Positions 35,907-44,880 of a stretch of DNA of 64,000 bases are shown here, piece by piece. The stretch comes from Selenomonas ruminantium subsp. lactilytica TAM6421 (GTDB lineage: Bacteria > Bacillota > Negativicutes > Selenomonadales > Selenomonadaceae). Under the pieces are notes generated by a model, which did not search any database, was not told the DNA's origin, and was given only the letters and a program-made list of their open reading frames with translations. The position numbers were made by a program, and so were the translations under genes. The stretch is taken from the NCBI RefSeq assembly GCF_000284095.1, contig NC_017068.1, positions 1,798,001 to 1,862,000 on the forward strand, given 5' to 3'. The stretch's first letter is position 1. Every line of letters begins with the position of its first letter.

Positions 35907-37241
35907 TTATCCTTTCGCCTTGCGCATCCGCGCAATAAAGAATCCATCCGTGCCATCCCGCTGGGGATAGAGCTGCACCATCATGTCCTCCCGTTTATGG
36001 GGCAGGAAAGCACCGGTCTGTTCCAAGGTAAACTCCGGATGACGGGCCAAAAAAGCCTCCACCACCTCGTCATTTTCTGACCGGTCAATGGTACATGTGC
36101 TGTAGACCAGCACTCCGCCAGCTTTCAAGGCTTTGGCGGCACTGTCAAGGATTTCCCCCTGCAACGGTGGCAGGGCAGCGATTTCCTCAGCGCTCTTATT
36201 CCAGCGGGCATCGGGCTTGCGCCGGAGTACCCCCAGGCCGGAACAGGGCGCATCCACCAGCACCCGGTCCGCCATATCCTCGTATTCCTCGCCAATTTCC
36301 CGGGCATCAATCAGATTCGTTTCGATGATGTCAATGCCCAGCCTTTGAGCGTTTTCCTCGATGCGGGTAAGCTTATGTTCGTAAATATCCCCGGCCACGA
36401 TGCGGCCTTCATTTTTCATCAGTGCCGCCATATGGGTGGTCTTGCCGCCGGGGGCACTGCAGCAGTCGATAATGAGTTCCCCGGGCTGGGGATCCACCAC
36501 ATGGGCCACCAGCATGGAACTTTCATCCTGTACCTGACAAAGGCCCTCCTGCAGGGGCGCCAGATCGTCCAAAGCGCCATGGGACGTCACACGGATGCCC
36601 TCCGGTGTCCACTGGCTTTCCTGCACCTCGGCCCCGGCTTCCTGCAGGGCTGTCAGCAAAGCTGCACGGTCTGTCTTCAGCGTATTCGTGCGCACGGATA
36701 ATACCGGCTGGCCATTATCGAAGGCACAGAGTTTTTCCGCTTCCTCAAAGCCGAACTGCTTGACCCAGCGCTTGACCAGCCAATAGGGATGCTGGCTTTT
36801 CAAGGCCAGACCTTCTGTGGCCTTGCCCTTGCCTTCCGGGAAGGCCGCCTTCTCCGGCTCCCGCACCGCGGTACGCAGCACGGCATTGACAAACTTCACC
36901 GTGCCTGCATGGCTGTATTTCTTGGCCAGCTCCACCGCCGTATTGCAGGCCGCCGATGCCGGTACCTTGTCCAGATAGAAAATCTGATAAAGTCCCAGCC
37001 GCAGGATTTCCCGTACCATGGTCGGGATTTTCTTCAAGGGGCGGTTCACATAACGGCGCAGGATCCAGTCCAGGGTATCCCCGGCCTTGACAGCACCGTA
37101 AACCAGTTCCGTCACAAAGCGGCGGTCCTGGTCGGAAAGCTCCGCCTTGCGCAGATGACGAGCCAATGCCACATTGGCATAGGCTCCTTCCTCATGCACT
37201 TCATTCAATATCTTAATCGCGATTTCCCGCGCTTTATCCAT
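35907..37241 (-). CDS. rsmB: 16S rRNA (cytosine-C5)-methyltransferase
   Basis: 444 residues from the ATG at 37241, which has AAGGAG 7 bp upstream and overlaps the end of the preceding gene; the open frame to 37325 is an extension without support. N-terminal NusB-like RNA-binding domain (about 1-130), then SAM domain with DCCSAPGGKTTHMAAL, DAPCSGLGVLRRKPD (nucleophile region) and VYSTCTI. It methylates C967 of 16S rRNA. Confidence 0.96.
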   Translation of the reverse strand: MDKAREIAIKILNEVHEEGAYANVALARHLRKAELSDQDRRFVTELVYGAVKAGDTLDWILRRYVNRPLKKIPTMVREILRLGLYQIFYLDKVPASAACNTAVELAKKYSHAGTVKFVNAVLRTAVREPEKAAFPEGKGKATEGLALKSQHPYWLVKRWVKQFGFEEAEKLCAFDNGQPVLSVRTNTLKTDRAALLTALQEAGAEVQESQWTPEGIRVTSHGALDDLAPLQEGLCQVQDESSMLVAHVVDPQPGELIIDCCSAPGGKTTHMAALMKNEGRIVAGDIYEHKLTRIEENAQRLGIDIIETNLIDAREIGEEYEDMADRVLVDAPCSGLGVLRRKPDARWNKSAEEIAALPPLQGEILDSAAKALKAGGVLVYSTCTIDRSENDEVVEAFLARHPEFTLEQTGAFLPHKREDMMVQLYPQRDGTDGFFIARMRKAKG

Positions 37242-38049
37242 TATCTTGCTCCTTGGGAATAATGATCTTCTCCAATTGGGCACGGACTTCTTCCATGTCC
37301 ACATGGGTATTGTAGCAGGGACCATTGGGGCGGATATTCAATACCCCCACAGCAGGCAGAGGATAGACATCCTGAATGCCGCTCATCAGGTCACGCTCAC
37401 AGGCAATGGCCAGCACCGCCTTGGGCCGGGTATTGTAGACAATCTGCCGGGCCAAAGTCCCCCCCGTCGCCACAAAGAAATGGAATCCCATCTCGTCGGC
37501 CAGAGTCACCAGCGAACCGATATCGCAGCCGCCGCAGCGCTTACAATTATGCGGGTCCCGGGTGATCTTATGGGGGCAGGTGGCCAACTGCAGGCAATGG
37601 GGCGTAACCACCAGCAGTTTATCCGCCGGCACCCTTATGCCCATGCGGTTGAACATCAGATTGCTCGTGGCAATGAAGGAACCCTCCAGTTGCCGCTTGC
37701 CGATGCCAAAGATTCTGGCCACTTGAACCGCTATGGGAAAGAGCAGATTGATCAGCTCATAATTCTGCCGCTGCAAAAAGGGCAGATAAGGCCAGCCCTT
37801 CACCGCCAGCACCATATTGAAGATTGCCAACAAGGCCCCGACGCTGATGAGGATAAAAAAGCCCCCTACAATCAGCGGCAAGGGTGCGGCAATCTCCGCC
37901 AACCCTAGCCGGGCAATATACCAGATACCATAAAGCAACATTGATGCCAGCACCGTAGTCAACAGCAGGATGCCAATAAACAGCCGTTTCTTATGTCTGC
38001 CCGGCAGTTTGAAATTTTTCGGTTTATTTTTCTGGGTAGAATCTGTCAT
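37234..38049 (-). CDS. DUF116 family membrane protein
   Basis: 271 residues from the ATG at 38049, which has GGAGG 5 bp upstream. Two N-terminal TM helices (about 22-44 and 55-78) are followed by a cytoplasmic-type domain with a cysteine cluster, CPHKITRDPHNCKRCGGCDIG, that could bind an iron-sulfur cluster or zinc. The family is conserved next to fmt and rsmB in Firmicutes, but its role is unknown. The gene overlaps rsmB by 8 bp, so the two are translated together. Confidence 0.85.
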   Translation of the reverse strand: MTDSTQKNKPKNFKLPGRHKKRLFIGILLLTTVLASMLLYGIWYIARLGLAEIAAPLPLIVGGFFILISVGALLAIFNMVLAVKGWPYLPFLQRQNYELINLLFPIAVQVARIFGIGKRQLEGSFIATSNLMFNRMGIRVPADKLLVVTPHCLQLATCPHKITRDPHNCKRCGGCDIGSLVTLADEMGFHFFVATGGTLARQIVYNTRPKAVLAIACERDLMSGIQDVYPLPAVGVLNIRPNGPCYNTHVDMEEVRAQLEKIIIPKEQDNG

Positions 38050-38091
38050 TGAAACCTCCAACAACTATCCCCCTTGCCTTCCATAACGCAC

Positions 38092-39027
38092 TCAGCTGAA
38101 GCATGCGCCATCCGCAAAGCCGTGGCCGTTCAGGTAGTCAGCCGCCCGCATTTTCTTCTTGCCGGGAGCCTGCAATTCCAGGATCTCCAGCACTTCATCC
38201 CCGGCAGCCACAAAGAGGCCTGCCTTTTTGTCCGCTTTCACAATGGTACCAGCGGGAGCAGCTGACCGCTCGCCTGTGCGGCGGGTGCGCCAGATCTTAT
38301 ACTTGGCGCCATCCAGGCTGGTATAAGCACCGGGCCAGGAATTGAGGCCCCGCACCAGATTATGCACTTCCTGTGCCGTTTTGCTCCAGTCAATCTGACC
38401 GGTGGTTTTCGTCAGCATGGGAGCATAATTGGATTCTGCCGGCTGCGGCGTGCGCTGCAGCGTGCCGTCAGACAGCTGGGCCAGTGTATCCATCAGCACC
38501 TGGGCGCCCATGCCCATGAGGCCGTCATGAACCTCTTCCAGTGTCGTATCCTCCCCGATGGGGAATTCGGCCTTTAAGAGCATATCCCCCGTATCCAGAC
38601 CGGCATCCATAAACATAGTGGTCACGCCGGTCTTTTCTTCCCCGTTGATCACACACCACTGCATGGGTGCCGCACCGCGGTAGCGGGGCAAAAGGGACGC
38701 ATGGACATTGATGCAGCCGTATTCCGGAATGTCGAGAATCCGCTGGGACAAGATCTGGCCAAAGGCCACCACCACCATCAGATCCGGCTTCATCTCTTCC
38801 AGTTTGACGGTAAACTCTTCCGTCTTGATTTTCTGCGGCTGATAGACCGGCAGATCATGTTCCACCGCCCAGGCCTTGACCGGCGAGGGCATCATTTTCT
38901 GGCCGCGCCCTCTGGGCTTATCGGGCTGGGTGATGACGGCGATGACCTCGCACTGTTCATGCAGGGCCGCCAGGCACGGCACGGCAAATTCCGGCGTGCC
39001 CATGAAAACTACGCGAAATTTCTTCAC
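38092..39027 (-). CDS. fmt: Methionyl-tRNA formyltransferase
   Basis: 311 residues. Formyltransferase domain motifs are FMGTPEFAVPCL, ITQPDKPRGRG, NVHASLLPRYRGAAPMQW and MDAGLDTGDML; the C-terminal domain (about 205-311) binds tRNA. It formylates initiator Met-tRNA. It overlaps def by 4 bp, the near-universal def-fmt pair. Confidence 0.97.
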   Translation of the reverse strand: MKKFRVVFMGTPEFAVPCLAALHEQCEVIAVITQPDKPRGRGQKMMPSPVKAWAVEHDLPVYQPQKIKTEEFTVKLEEMKPDLMVVVAFGQILSQRILDIPEYGCINVHASLLPRYRGAAPMQWCVINGEEKTGVTTMFMDAGLDTGDMLLKAEFPIGEDTTLEEVHDGLMGMGAQVLMDTLAQLSDGTLQRTPQPAESNYAPMLTKTTGQIDWSKTAQEVHNLVRGLNSWPGAYTSLDGAKYKIWRTRRTGERSAAPAGTIVKADKKAGLFVAAGDEVLEILELQAPGKKKMRAADYLNGHGFADGACFS

Positions 39028-39491
39028 GACTGATTCCCCCTATGGACGCTGGTGGCAATGTCAATAAAGAGCTGACCTTCCAAATGGTCAAGCTCGTGCT
39101 GGATGCAGCGGGCCAACAGTCCCGTGGCCGTCAGATGCTGACGCTTGCCCCGGCGATTGGTGAACTCCACCTTGACCTTGGCCGCCCGCTTCACTTCACC
39201 GTAGATCTCCGGCACGGAGAGGCAGCCTTCCGTATCCACCACTTCCCCTTCCTTGAAGGTGATTACGGGGTTGATGAGCTCCAACAGACCATGCTCGTCC
39301 TGGCAGTCAATGACCACCAGACGGATATTCCGCCCAATCTGCGGGGCAGCCAGGCCGACACCGTCGTTCTCATACATGGTCTCGGCCATGTCATCCATGA
39401 GTTTCTTCAGTTTTTTATCGATACGTTCTACGGGTTCCGATACCCGCTTCAGGACGGGATTGCCCGCCTTCAACACTTCTAATAATGCCAT
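39024..39491 (-). CDS. def: Peptide deformylase
   Basis: 155 residues. The three family motifs are present: GVGLAAPQIG, EGCLSVPEIYG and QHELDHLEG (two histidines and a cysteine bind the metal). It removes the formyl group from nascent proteins. First gene of the def-fmt pair; pepT lies 9 bp upstream, so the transcript may start at the pepT promoter. Confidence 0.97.
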   Translation of the reverse strand: MALLEVLKAGNPVLKRVSEPVERIDKKLKKLMDDMAETMYENDGVGLAAPQIGRNIRLVVIDCQDEHGLLELINPVITFKEGEVVDTEGCLSVPEIYGEVKRAAKVKVEFTNRRGKRQHLTATGLLARCIQHELDHLEGQLFIDIATSVHRGNQS

Positions 39492-39500
39492 ATATACTCC

Positions 39501-40742
39501 TTACTTCTTGTTCAACTTGCCCGCGCCTACGGCAATCTGCAGTACCGTCTCCCCGGCTTTCTTCAGGGATTCCAGCGGCAGATATTCAAAGCGGCCATGG
39601 AAGTTGGCGCCGCCCGTGAAGATATTCGGGCAGGGCAGTCCCATGAAGGACAGACGGGCACCGTCCGTGCCGCCGCGGATTGGCTGCACATCCGGTTCAA
39701 TACCGGCGGCTTTCATCGCCTCTTTGGCCAGCTCTACCACGTACATATTGCCGTCTTCAATCTTTTCCAGCATATTGAAGTACACTTCATGATGCTTCAC
39801 TTCCACACGGCCTTCGCCATATTTCTGATTGAAGAACGCTGCCATCTGATCGAGATATGCCTTGCGCTGCTCAAACTTTTCCTTATTATGATCGCGGATC
39901 AGCATGCTCATGGTACAGGTTTCCACATCACCGCTCAGCTTATAGACATGGAAGAAGCCTTCGTGACCTTCCGTGTATTCCGGCTGATCCCCGGCCGGCA
40001 GCATCTGCTGCCATTCGCTGGCCATGGTCAGGGCATTGATCATCTTGCCCTTGGCATCGCCGGTATGGACGCTGATACCATGGAAGGTGATTACGGGATT
40101 GGCTGCATTGAAGTTCTCATACTCCAGGCCGCCCAGTTCGCCGCCATCGATGGTGTAGGCAAAATCAGCCGCAAACTTCTTCACATCAAAGAGATCCGCA
40201 CTGCGCCCCGTTTCCTCGTCCGGCGTAAAGCCAACACGGATCTTGCCATGCTTGACTTCCGGATGCTGTACCAGATATTCCATGGCGCTGACAATGGCCG
40301 TCACACCAGCCTTGTCATCGGCACCCAAAAGTGTCGTGCCATCGGTGAACATAATGTCCTGACCTTTGTACTTCAGCACTTCCGGGAAGGCCTTGGTGGA
40401 GAACACGATGTTCTGTTCCGGATTGAGCACGATATCCTTGCCATCGTAATTTTTGACGATCTGCGGCTTGATATCCTTGCCGGAGGCCGATGGGCTGGTG
40501 TCCACATGAGCGATAAAGCCCACCGTTGGTGCCTCATCCATACCGTTGGCTGGCAAGGTGGCCATCACATAACCATGATTATCGAGTTCCACGTCGCTAA
40601 GCCCGATTTCCTTCAGTTCCTCGGCCAAGTGCTTTGCCAGCACCAACTGTCCCGGCGTACTGGGGCAAGCTTTGTCATTATCCTCGTCAGACTGGGTATC
40701 AAAGCTTACATAATCCTTGAACCGCTTAACCAAAATATCCAT
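39501..40742 (-). CDS. pepT: Peptidase T (tripeptide aminopeptidase)
   Basis: 413 residues from the ATG at 40742; the open frame goes 19 codons further up without family similarity. M20 metallopeptidase: FIAHVDTSPSASG, GADDKAGVTAIVSAMEYL and FTPDEETGRSAD supply zinc ligands and the catalytic pair, and the central dimerisation domain is present. It releases the N-terminal residue from tripeptides in the cytoplasm. A sigma-A-like promoter lies about 56-84 bp upstream of the start codon. Confidence 0.95.
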   Translation of the reverse strand: MDILVKRFKDYVSFDTQSDEDNDKACPSTPGQLVLAKHLAEELKEIGLSDVELDNHGYVMATLPANGMDEAPTVGFIAHVDTSPSASGKDIKPQIVKNYDGKDIVLNPEQNIVFSTKAFPEVLKYKGQDIMFTDGTTLLGADDKAGVTAIVSAMEYLVQHPEVKHGKIRVGFTPDEETGRSADLFDVKKFAADFAYTIDGGELGGLEYENFNAANPVITFHGISVHTGDAKGKMINALTMASEWQQMLPAGDQPEYTEGHEGFFHVYKLSGDVETCTMSMLIRDHNKEKFEQRKAYLDQMAAFFNQKYGEGRVEVKHHEVYFNMLEKIEDGNMYVVELAKEAMKAAGIEPDVQPIRGGTDGARLSFMGLPCPNIFTGGANFHGRFEYLPLESLKKAGETVLQIAVGAGKLNKK

Positions 40743-40797
40743 GCTTAATTCCACGAAAAACACCTCGAATAAATTTGTTCTGTTCATACATCTTGTC

Positions 40798-40826
40798 ATT
40801 ATAACATAAGATAGCCTTTGTTAAAA
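40798..40826 (-). promoter_or_regulatory. Predicted promoter of pepT
   Basis: On the minus strand a perfect TATAAT (40798-40803) is preceded by TTAACA or TTTTAA at 15-17 bp. It is placed just after the terminator of the fumarate reductase operon, as expected for the start of a new transcript. Confidence 0.5.
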
Positions 40827-40834
40827 GGGATATG

Positions 40835-40870
40835 AAAAAAAGCCTGACCGGTCAAATGACCGGTCAGACC
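40835..40870 (-). terminator. Rho-independent terminator of the fumarate reductase operon
   Basis: Two copies of the 10-bp palindrome TGACCGGTCA (40845-40854 and 40857-40866) form an 11-bp stem, followed on the minus strand by GCTTTTTTTC. It is located 21 bp after the last gene of the operon. Confidence 0.9.
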
Positions 40871-40887
40871 TATCCATACATAAAATC

Positions 40888-41754
40888 TTAGCCGATTTTC
40901 AGTTTTTCCTGGGCTGACACATGGCGGTCAAAGCCCATATCGGTCTTGCTCATGCCCAGAGCAAAGCCCACCAGCTGCTGCAGGTGCAGGATGGGAACCT
41001 GTGCCTGGGAATGAACGGCATCACGGCCTTCCGGCTCGTACATGTCAAGCTGCATCTGGCACAGCGGGCACGGGGTGGCAATGGCCATAGCCCCGGCTCT
41101 GTCGGCACTGTCCACGATCTGCCCCGTTACGGTCAGCACATCATGTTCAGCGGCCAGCTGGGCATGGAAGCCACAGCACTTGCGGCTGGCATCGAACCAT
41201 ACCGGTTCAGCACCCAGCTTGCGGATCAGGCGCTCCAGATATTCCGGATGCTTGCCGTCGCCATGATCCATAACTTCCTGGGGACGCAGGATATGGCAGC
41301 CATAGTAACCGGCAATCTTGACACCGGTCAGCGGTTTGACCACCTTGCCATCCAGCAGTTCCGGATGATCATCCAGAATCCAAAGGAAGTGAGTGATCTT
41401 GCTGGTGCCTTTGTACTCATAAGGATGGCCGGATTCCTTGAGAACCTTGTTGACCTTTTCCTTGAGTTTGGCATCCTTGTCGAGACGGGCTTTGGCGGTG
41501 CGCAGCTGCAGGGTGCAGGTATTGCAGACCGTCATGATGTCCAGGCCCATGTTCTCGGCAATGGAGATGTTGCGGGCATTGACCACCAGGGCAGCAAAGT
41601 CGTTGACACCCTGGGCATGGGATGCGCCGCAGCAGGTCCAGTTGGGGATATCTTCTACTTCAATGCCCAGCTTTTCGCAGACTTTCTTCAGCGAAGTGTA
41701 GGCTTCAGCTGCTGCACCTTCCAGCACGCAGCCCGGAAATAAAGCGTACTTCAT
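40888..41754 (-). CDS. mfrE: Fumarate reductase subunit E, heterodisulfide reductase B-like (CCG domains)
   Basis: 288 residues with two CCG domains: WTCCGASHAQG plus CNTC in the first half, RKCCGFHAQ plus CPLCQMQL in the second, binding a noncubane or [2Fe-2S] type cluster. This replaces the cytochrome b anchor in non-classical (type E) succinate dehydrogenases and in methylmenaquinol:fumarate reductase. It has no membrane helices. It is the third gene of an ABE operon and starts 3 bp after the iron-sulfur subunit. The name follows MfrABE because subunit A has a Tat signal; SdhE is the alternative. Confidence 0.85.
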   Translation of the reverse strand: MKYALFPGCVLEGAAAEAYTSLKKVCEKLGIEVEDIPNWTCCGASHAQGVNDFAALVVNARNISIAENMGLDIMTVCNTCTLQLRTAKARLDKDAKLKEKVNKVLKESGHPYEYKGTSKITHFLWILDDHPELLDGKVVKPLTGVKIAGYYGCHILRPQEVMDHGDGKHPEYLERLIRKLGAEPVWFDASRKCCGFHAQLAAEHDVLTVTGQIVDSADRAGAMAIATPCPLCQMQLDMYEPEGRDAVHSQAQVPILHLQQLVGFALGMSKTDMGFDRHVSAQEKLKIG

Positions 41755-41756
41755 AA

Positions 41757-42713
41757 TTATTCAGCCTCCTTCGCTGCCGCTTCGGCATTTTTCACGATCT
41801 TGCGGATGGTTTCGATTTCGGGGTTCACCGGATGCTTGTCCAGCGGATTCATCTTGCCGACGCGCATGAGGCGGATCGCCATGGGCGCACGGAGGCCGGC
41901 CATAAAGAAGCCCTCGGACTTGATGTTGAGCTTGGATTCATCCAATGTACCGGATTCGCTGATATCATCGTAGATGGCTTTGGCATGGCGGGCACCCACA
42001 TTGTCATCCAGCTTCTTCTGGAAGGTTGCTTCCTTGAGTTTCTCGATGGCACCGGCAGGATCGAGACCCTTGGGGCATTTCGCCGTGCATTCCTGGCAGT
42101 TGAAGCAGCGCCAGAGACCGGCATCCACAACAGCCTTCAGATGTTCCTCGGGACTCTTGTCGCGGCTGTCGGCCACGAGCTTTTCTGCCTTGACAAACAC
42201 GAAGGGATCCAGGAAGTCATCCTGATTCAGGGTGTTCTTGTTGCATTCGGAGACGCAGGAGCCACAGAGAATACAACCAGCATATTTCTTATACTTGTTG
42301 AAGTCCGCCGGCGACTGCTTGCAACCCTTTTCTTTGGAAAACTCGTCCTTAGGCTGAACGACGGGTTTGATCTTCTTGATGCGGGCGTATTTTGGATCCC
42401 AATCCACAATCAGGTCGCGGATGACCTTGAAGTTGCCCAGGGGCTCAATGGTCAGTTCATTGGTGTCATAACGCTTCACGAGGTTTTCCACGAGGATCTC
42501 GCAGGCCAGTTCCGCATTGCCGTTAACGCGGACAGCGCAGGCACCGCAGATACTGGAACGGCAGGAGCAGGTGAAGGACAGGGTGGGATCCTGTTTTTCC
42601 TTGATTTCAATCAGGGCTTCGAGGACCGTCATACCAACTTTAACCGTTACGGTGTAGTCCTGTTCCCATTTCTTGCCTTCTACGAAGCGATGGATTCTAA
42701 GTTTCACATCCAT
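41757..42713 (-). CDS. mfrB: Fumarate reductase / succinate dehydrogenase iron-sulfur subunit
   Basis: 318 residues from the ATG at 42713 (GGAAG 8 bp upstream; a TTG two codons earlier overlaps the stop of subunit A). The N-terminal plant-type ferredoxin region has CSCRSSICGACAVRVNG (2Fe-2S); the C-terminal part has CILCGSCVSECN and CFNCQECTAKCPKG for the 4Fe-4S and 3Fe-4S clusters. It carries electrons between subunit E and the flavoprotein. The C-terminus is about 60 residues longer than in classical SdhB. Confidence 0.93.
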   Translation of the reverse strand: MDVKLRIHRFVEGKKWEQDYTVTVKVGMTVLEALIEIKEKQDPTLSFTCSCRSSICGACAVRVNGNAELACEILVENLVKRYDTNELTIEPLGNFKVIRDLIVDWDPKYARIKKIKPVVQPKDEFSKEKGCKQSPADFNKYKKYAGCILCGSCVSECNKNTLNQDDFLDPFVFVKAEKLVADSRDKSPEEHLKAVVDAGLWRCFNCQECTAKCPKGLDPAGAIEKLKEATFQKKLDDNVGARHAKAIYDDISESGTLDESKLNIKSEGFFMAGLRAPMAIRLMRVGKMNPLDKHPVNPEIETIRKIVKNAEAAAKEAE

Positions 42714-42715
42714 AA

Positions 42716-44563
42716 TCAATACTTCCTTTCTTTCGGCTGGTATTTCGTGATCACGACATCTTTATACTCGGCACGATATTTGCCCGTTTCCTTGTCCTTG
42801 AAAATCAAGGTGTGTTTCAGGAAGTTTGCGTCATCACGTTTCGGGAAGTCACGGCGGGAATGACCGCCACGGCTCTCCTTACGGGCCAGGGCCCCCTGCA
42901 CGATGGCATGGGAAATCTGCAAGAGGTTGCCCAGCTCTACATACTGCTCGAAAGCGGTGTTGTATACATGGGAATTATCGCCAACATAGCAATGTTCATA
43001 TTCTTTTTCCAGTGCTTCCAATTCCTGCGTTGCAGCCAGCAGCTGGCTTTCCTCACGGAATACGCCCACCTTGTACCACATGGTATTGATCATGGCATCG
43101 CGGATTTCCGGCACGGTCTTGTTGCCTTCTTTGCCGCGGCTTGTTGCCGTATCGAATTTTTCCTTCCACTTCTCGCAGGCTTTGGCCAGGCTGTCCTGAT
43201 TGCCTTCATACTTGTTGGCCTTGGCAAATTCAGCAGCGCCGTCACCGGCCGTGTGGCCGAATACCAGCACTTCCGACAGGGAGTTAGCGCCCAGACGGTT
43301 GGCACCATGTACGGATACGCAGCTGCATTCACCGGCTACATAAACGCCCTTTACGCGGCTTTCGCCTGTATGGAAGTCAGCCATTTCAAGGCCGCCCATG
43401 GAGTAATGGCAGGTCGGTGCAATGGGTACGGGTTCTTTGGTGATATCGACACCGGCAAAGCGGCGGGACAGGTCATATACCTGACCGAGGCGCTCATGGA
43501 TGCGTTCAGCCGGAATCTTGGTGAAGTCCATGTAAACGCCGGCATGGATGCCTTCACCGACGCCACGACCCTGTTCGATTTCCGTGGCAATGGCACGCGC
43601 AACGATATCGCGGGTAGCCAGTTCCATTCTCTCCGGCGCGTATTTGCTCATAAAGCGCTCGCCGTTCTTGTTGATGAGCAGCGCACCTTCGGCACGGCTG
43701 GACTCGGACAGCAGTACGCCATTGGCCGACAGGCCCGTGGGATGGAACTGCACCATTTCCGGGTCTTTGAAGGGAATGCCCACGTTCATGCCGGCAACAA
43801 TGCCGTCACCCGTGGAGCTGTACGGATTGGAGGTGCGCACCCAGTAAACACGGCCATAACCGCCGGTGGCGATGATGACGGATTTTGCCGGCACGCCAAT
43901 CAGGTTGCCGCTGCGCATATCCATGGCGATGACACCGTTGAGCTTATCGCCATCCATGCTGATTTCCAGCATCTGGCATTCGGAAATGAAGTCGATGTTG
44001 TTTTCCAGGCACTGCTCGAAGAGGCAGTGAACCATGGCATGACCGGCGCGGTCTTCGAAGTAGGAAGCGCGGGGGTGGCTGTGACCGCCCATCTTGCGCT
44101 GATGGAATGCGCCATCCTTCTGACGGTTATAGGGATAACCCATATAATCCATCTCATAGATGTTTTCGCCAGCACGCTCAGCAAAGTATTCCACTGCATC
44201 CTGGTCGCAAAGATAATCGCCGCCCTTGATGGTATCAAAGACATGGGATTCGACGGTATCCGTGGGGTCGCTCACACCCGTAACACCGTTCATGCCGCCC
44301 TGAGCCATGGTGGATGCGGAGCGGGTGGGAACCAGCTTCGTCATCACGGCCACTTTCAGGTCTTTGCGTTCTGCGGCAGCCAGTGCGGCTCTCATGCCGG
44401 CACCGCCACTGCCGATTACCAGTACATCATAGGTTACATCGCCCGTTTTTACTTTTTCCGGAATATTCTTACCATCCCAGGCAAAATACGAGCCTGCTGC
44501 CAGTACAACACCGGCCGCTGCCGCTCCCTTGATAAATGTGCGGCGCGAAATTTCCGTTGCCAT
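42716..44563 (-). CDS. mfrA: Fumarate reductase flavoprotein subunit with Tat signal peptide
   Basis: 615 residues. The N-terminus has a twin-arginine motif SRRTFIKG followed by a hydrophobic AAAAGVVLAAGSYFA stretch, so the mature enzyme should lie outside the cytoplasmic membrane. Then come the FAD-binding VLVIGSGGAGMRAALAA, AQGGMNGV, the flavin-attachment region KMGGHSHPRASYFEDRAGH, and the catalytic blocks RAEGALLINKNGERFM and HYSMGGLEM. Tat-borne FrdA is typical of MfrA, which uses methylmenaquinol to reduce fumarate. AGGAGGG lies 7 bp before the start. Direction of the reaction cannot be proved from sequence. Confidence 0.92.
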   Translation of the reverse strand: MATEISRRTFIKGAAAAGVVLAAGSYFAWDGKNIPEKVKTGDVTYDVLVIGSGGAGMRAALAAAERKDLKVAVMTKLVPTRSASTMAQGGMNGVTGVSDPTDTVESHVFDTIKGGDYLCDQDAVEYFAERAGENIYEMDYMGYPYNRQKDGAFHQRKMGGHSHPRASYFEDRAGHAMVHCLFEQCLENNIDFISECQMLEISMDGDKLNGVIAMDMRSGNLIGVPAKSVIIATGGYGRVYWVRTSNPYSSTGDGIVAGMNVGIPFKDPEMVQFHPTGLSANGVLLSESSRAEGALLINKNGERFMSKYAPERMELATRDIVARAIATEIEQGRGVGEGIHAGVYMDFTKIPAERIHERLGQVYDLSRRFAGVDITKEPVPIAPTCHYSMGGLEMADFHTGESRVKGVYVAGECSCVSVHGANRLGANSLSEVLVFGHTAGDGAAEFAKANKYEGNQDSLAKACEKWKEKFDTATSRGKEGNKTVPEIRDAMINTMWYKVGVFREESQLLAATQELEALEKEYEHCYVGDNSHVYNTAFEQYVELGNLLQISHAIVQGALARKESRGGHSRRDFPKRDDANFLKHTLIFKDKETGKYRAEYKDVVITKYQPKERKY

Positions 44564-44630
44564 ATTGCTTTTCCCTCCTAAATAAAATAGGCTTTCTCAA
44601 TCATCCCTTAATGAGACATTAACTAAGGCT

Positions 44631-44684
44631 ATTATATATAAATAGCAGCTATAAGGAAAATACATAGTCCTTATAGCTGCTATT
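44631..44684 (-). promoter_or_regulatory. -10 element and 17-bp perfect hairpin upstream of the fumarate reductase operon
   Basis: A TATAAT (44631-44636, minus strand) lies about 70 bp upstream of the mfrA start. Immediately behind it a perfect 17-bp inverted repeat, 44641-44657 with 44668-44684 (AATAGCAGCTATAAGGA and complement, 10-nt loop), covers the place of the -35 box. There is no U-tract on either side, so it looks more like an operator or regulatory hairpin than a terminator. Confidence 0.55.
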
Positions 44685-44779
44685 GAAAATTCCAATATGG
44701 TTTTATCAGAATTTAAATTGTTTCAACGCTTCTTTTTGCTCATGGGCCATGCTATGTTTATAACCAAACTCAACAAATA

Positions 44780-44880
44780 ATGTTAAAGTTTTTTATAAAC
44801 TTTGTTGCTCATTAACTGCTCTCGACAAGCCGAGTAAGGGCAAGCCCTCACCAAGCAAGCGGTCTACGCAGCAACTACCA
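44780..44880 (-). ncRNA. Candidate omega RNA of IS607 element 2
   Basis: Directly downstream of tnpB are short GC-rich stems, AGGGCAAGCCCT (around 44838-44849) and CTCGACAAGCCGAG (44821-44834), before AT-rich flanking DNA. Position and stems fit the 3' end of a TnpB guide RNA. No similarity search was possible. Confidence 0.45.

Noticed and set aside
44706-44790. Short minus-strand frame ending in HEQKEALKQFKF, possible C-terminal remnant of a gene broken by IS607 element 2
   Set aside because: No match to the chemotaxis receptor end (INKFKL) or any family I recognise, and the AT-rich flank gives open frames by chance.
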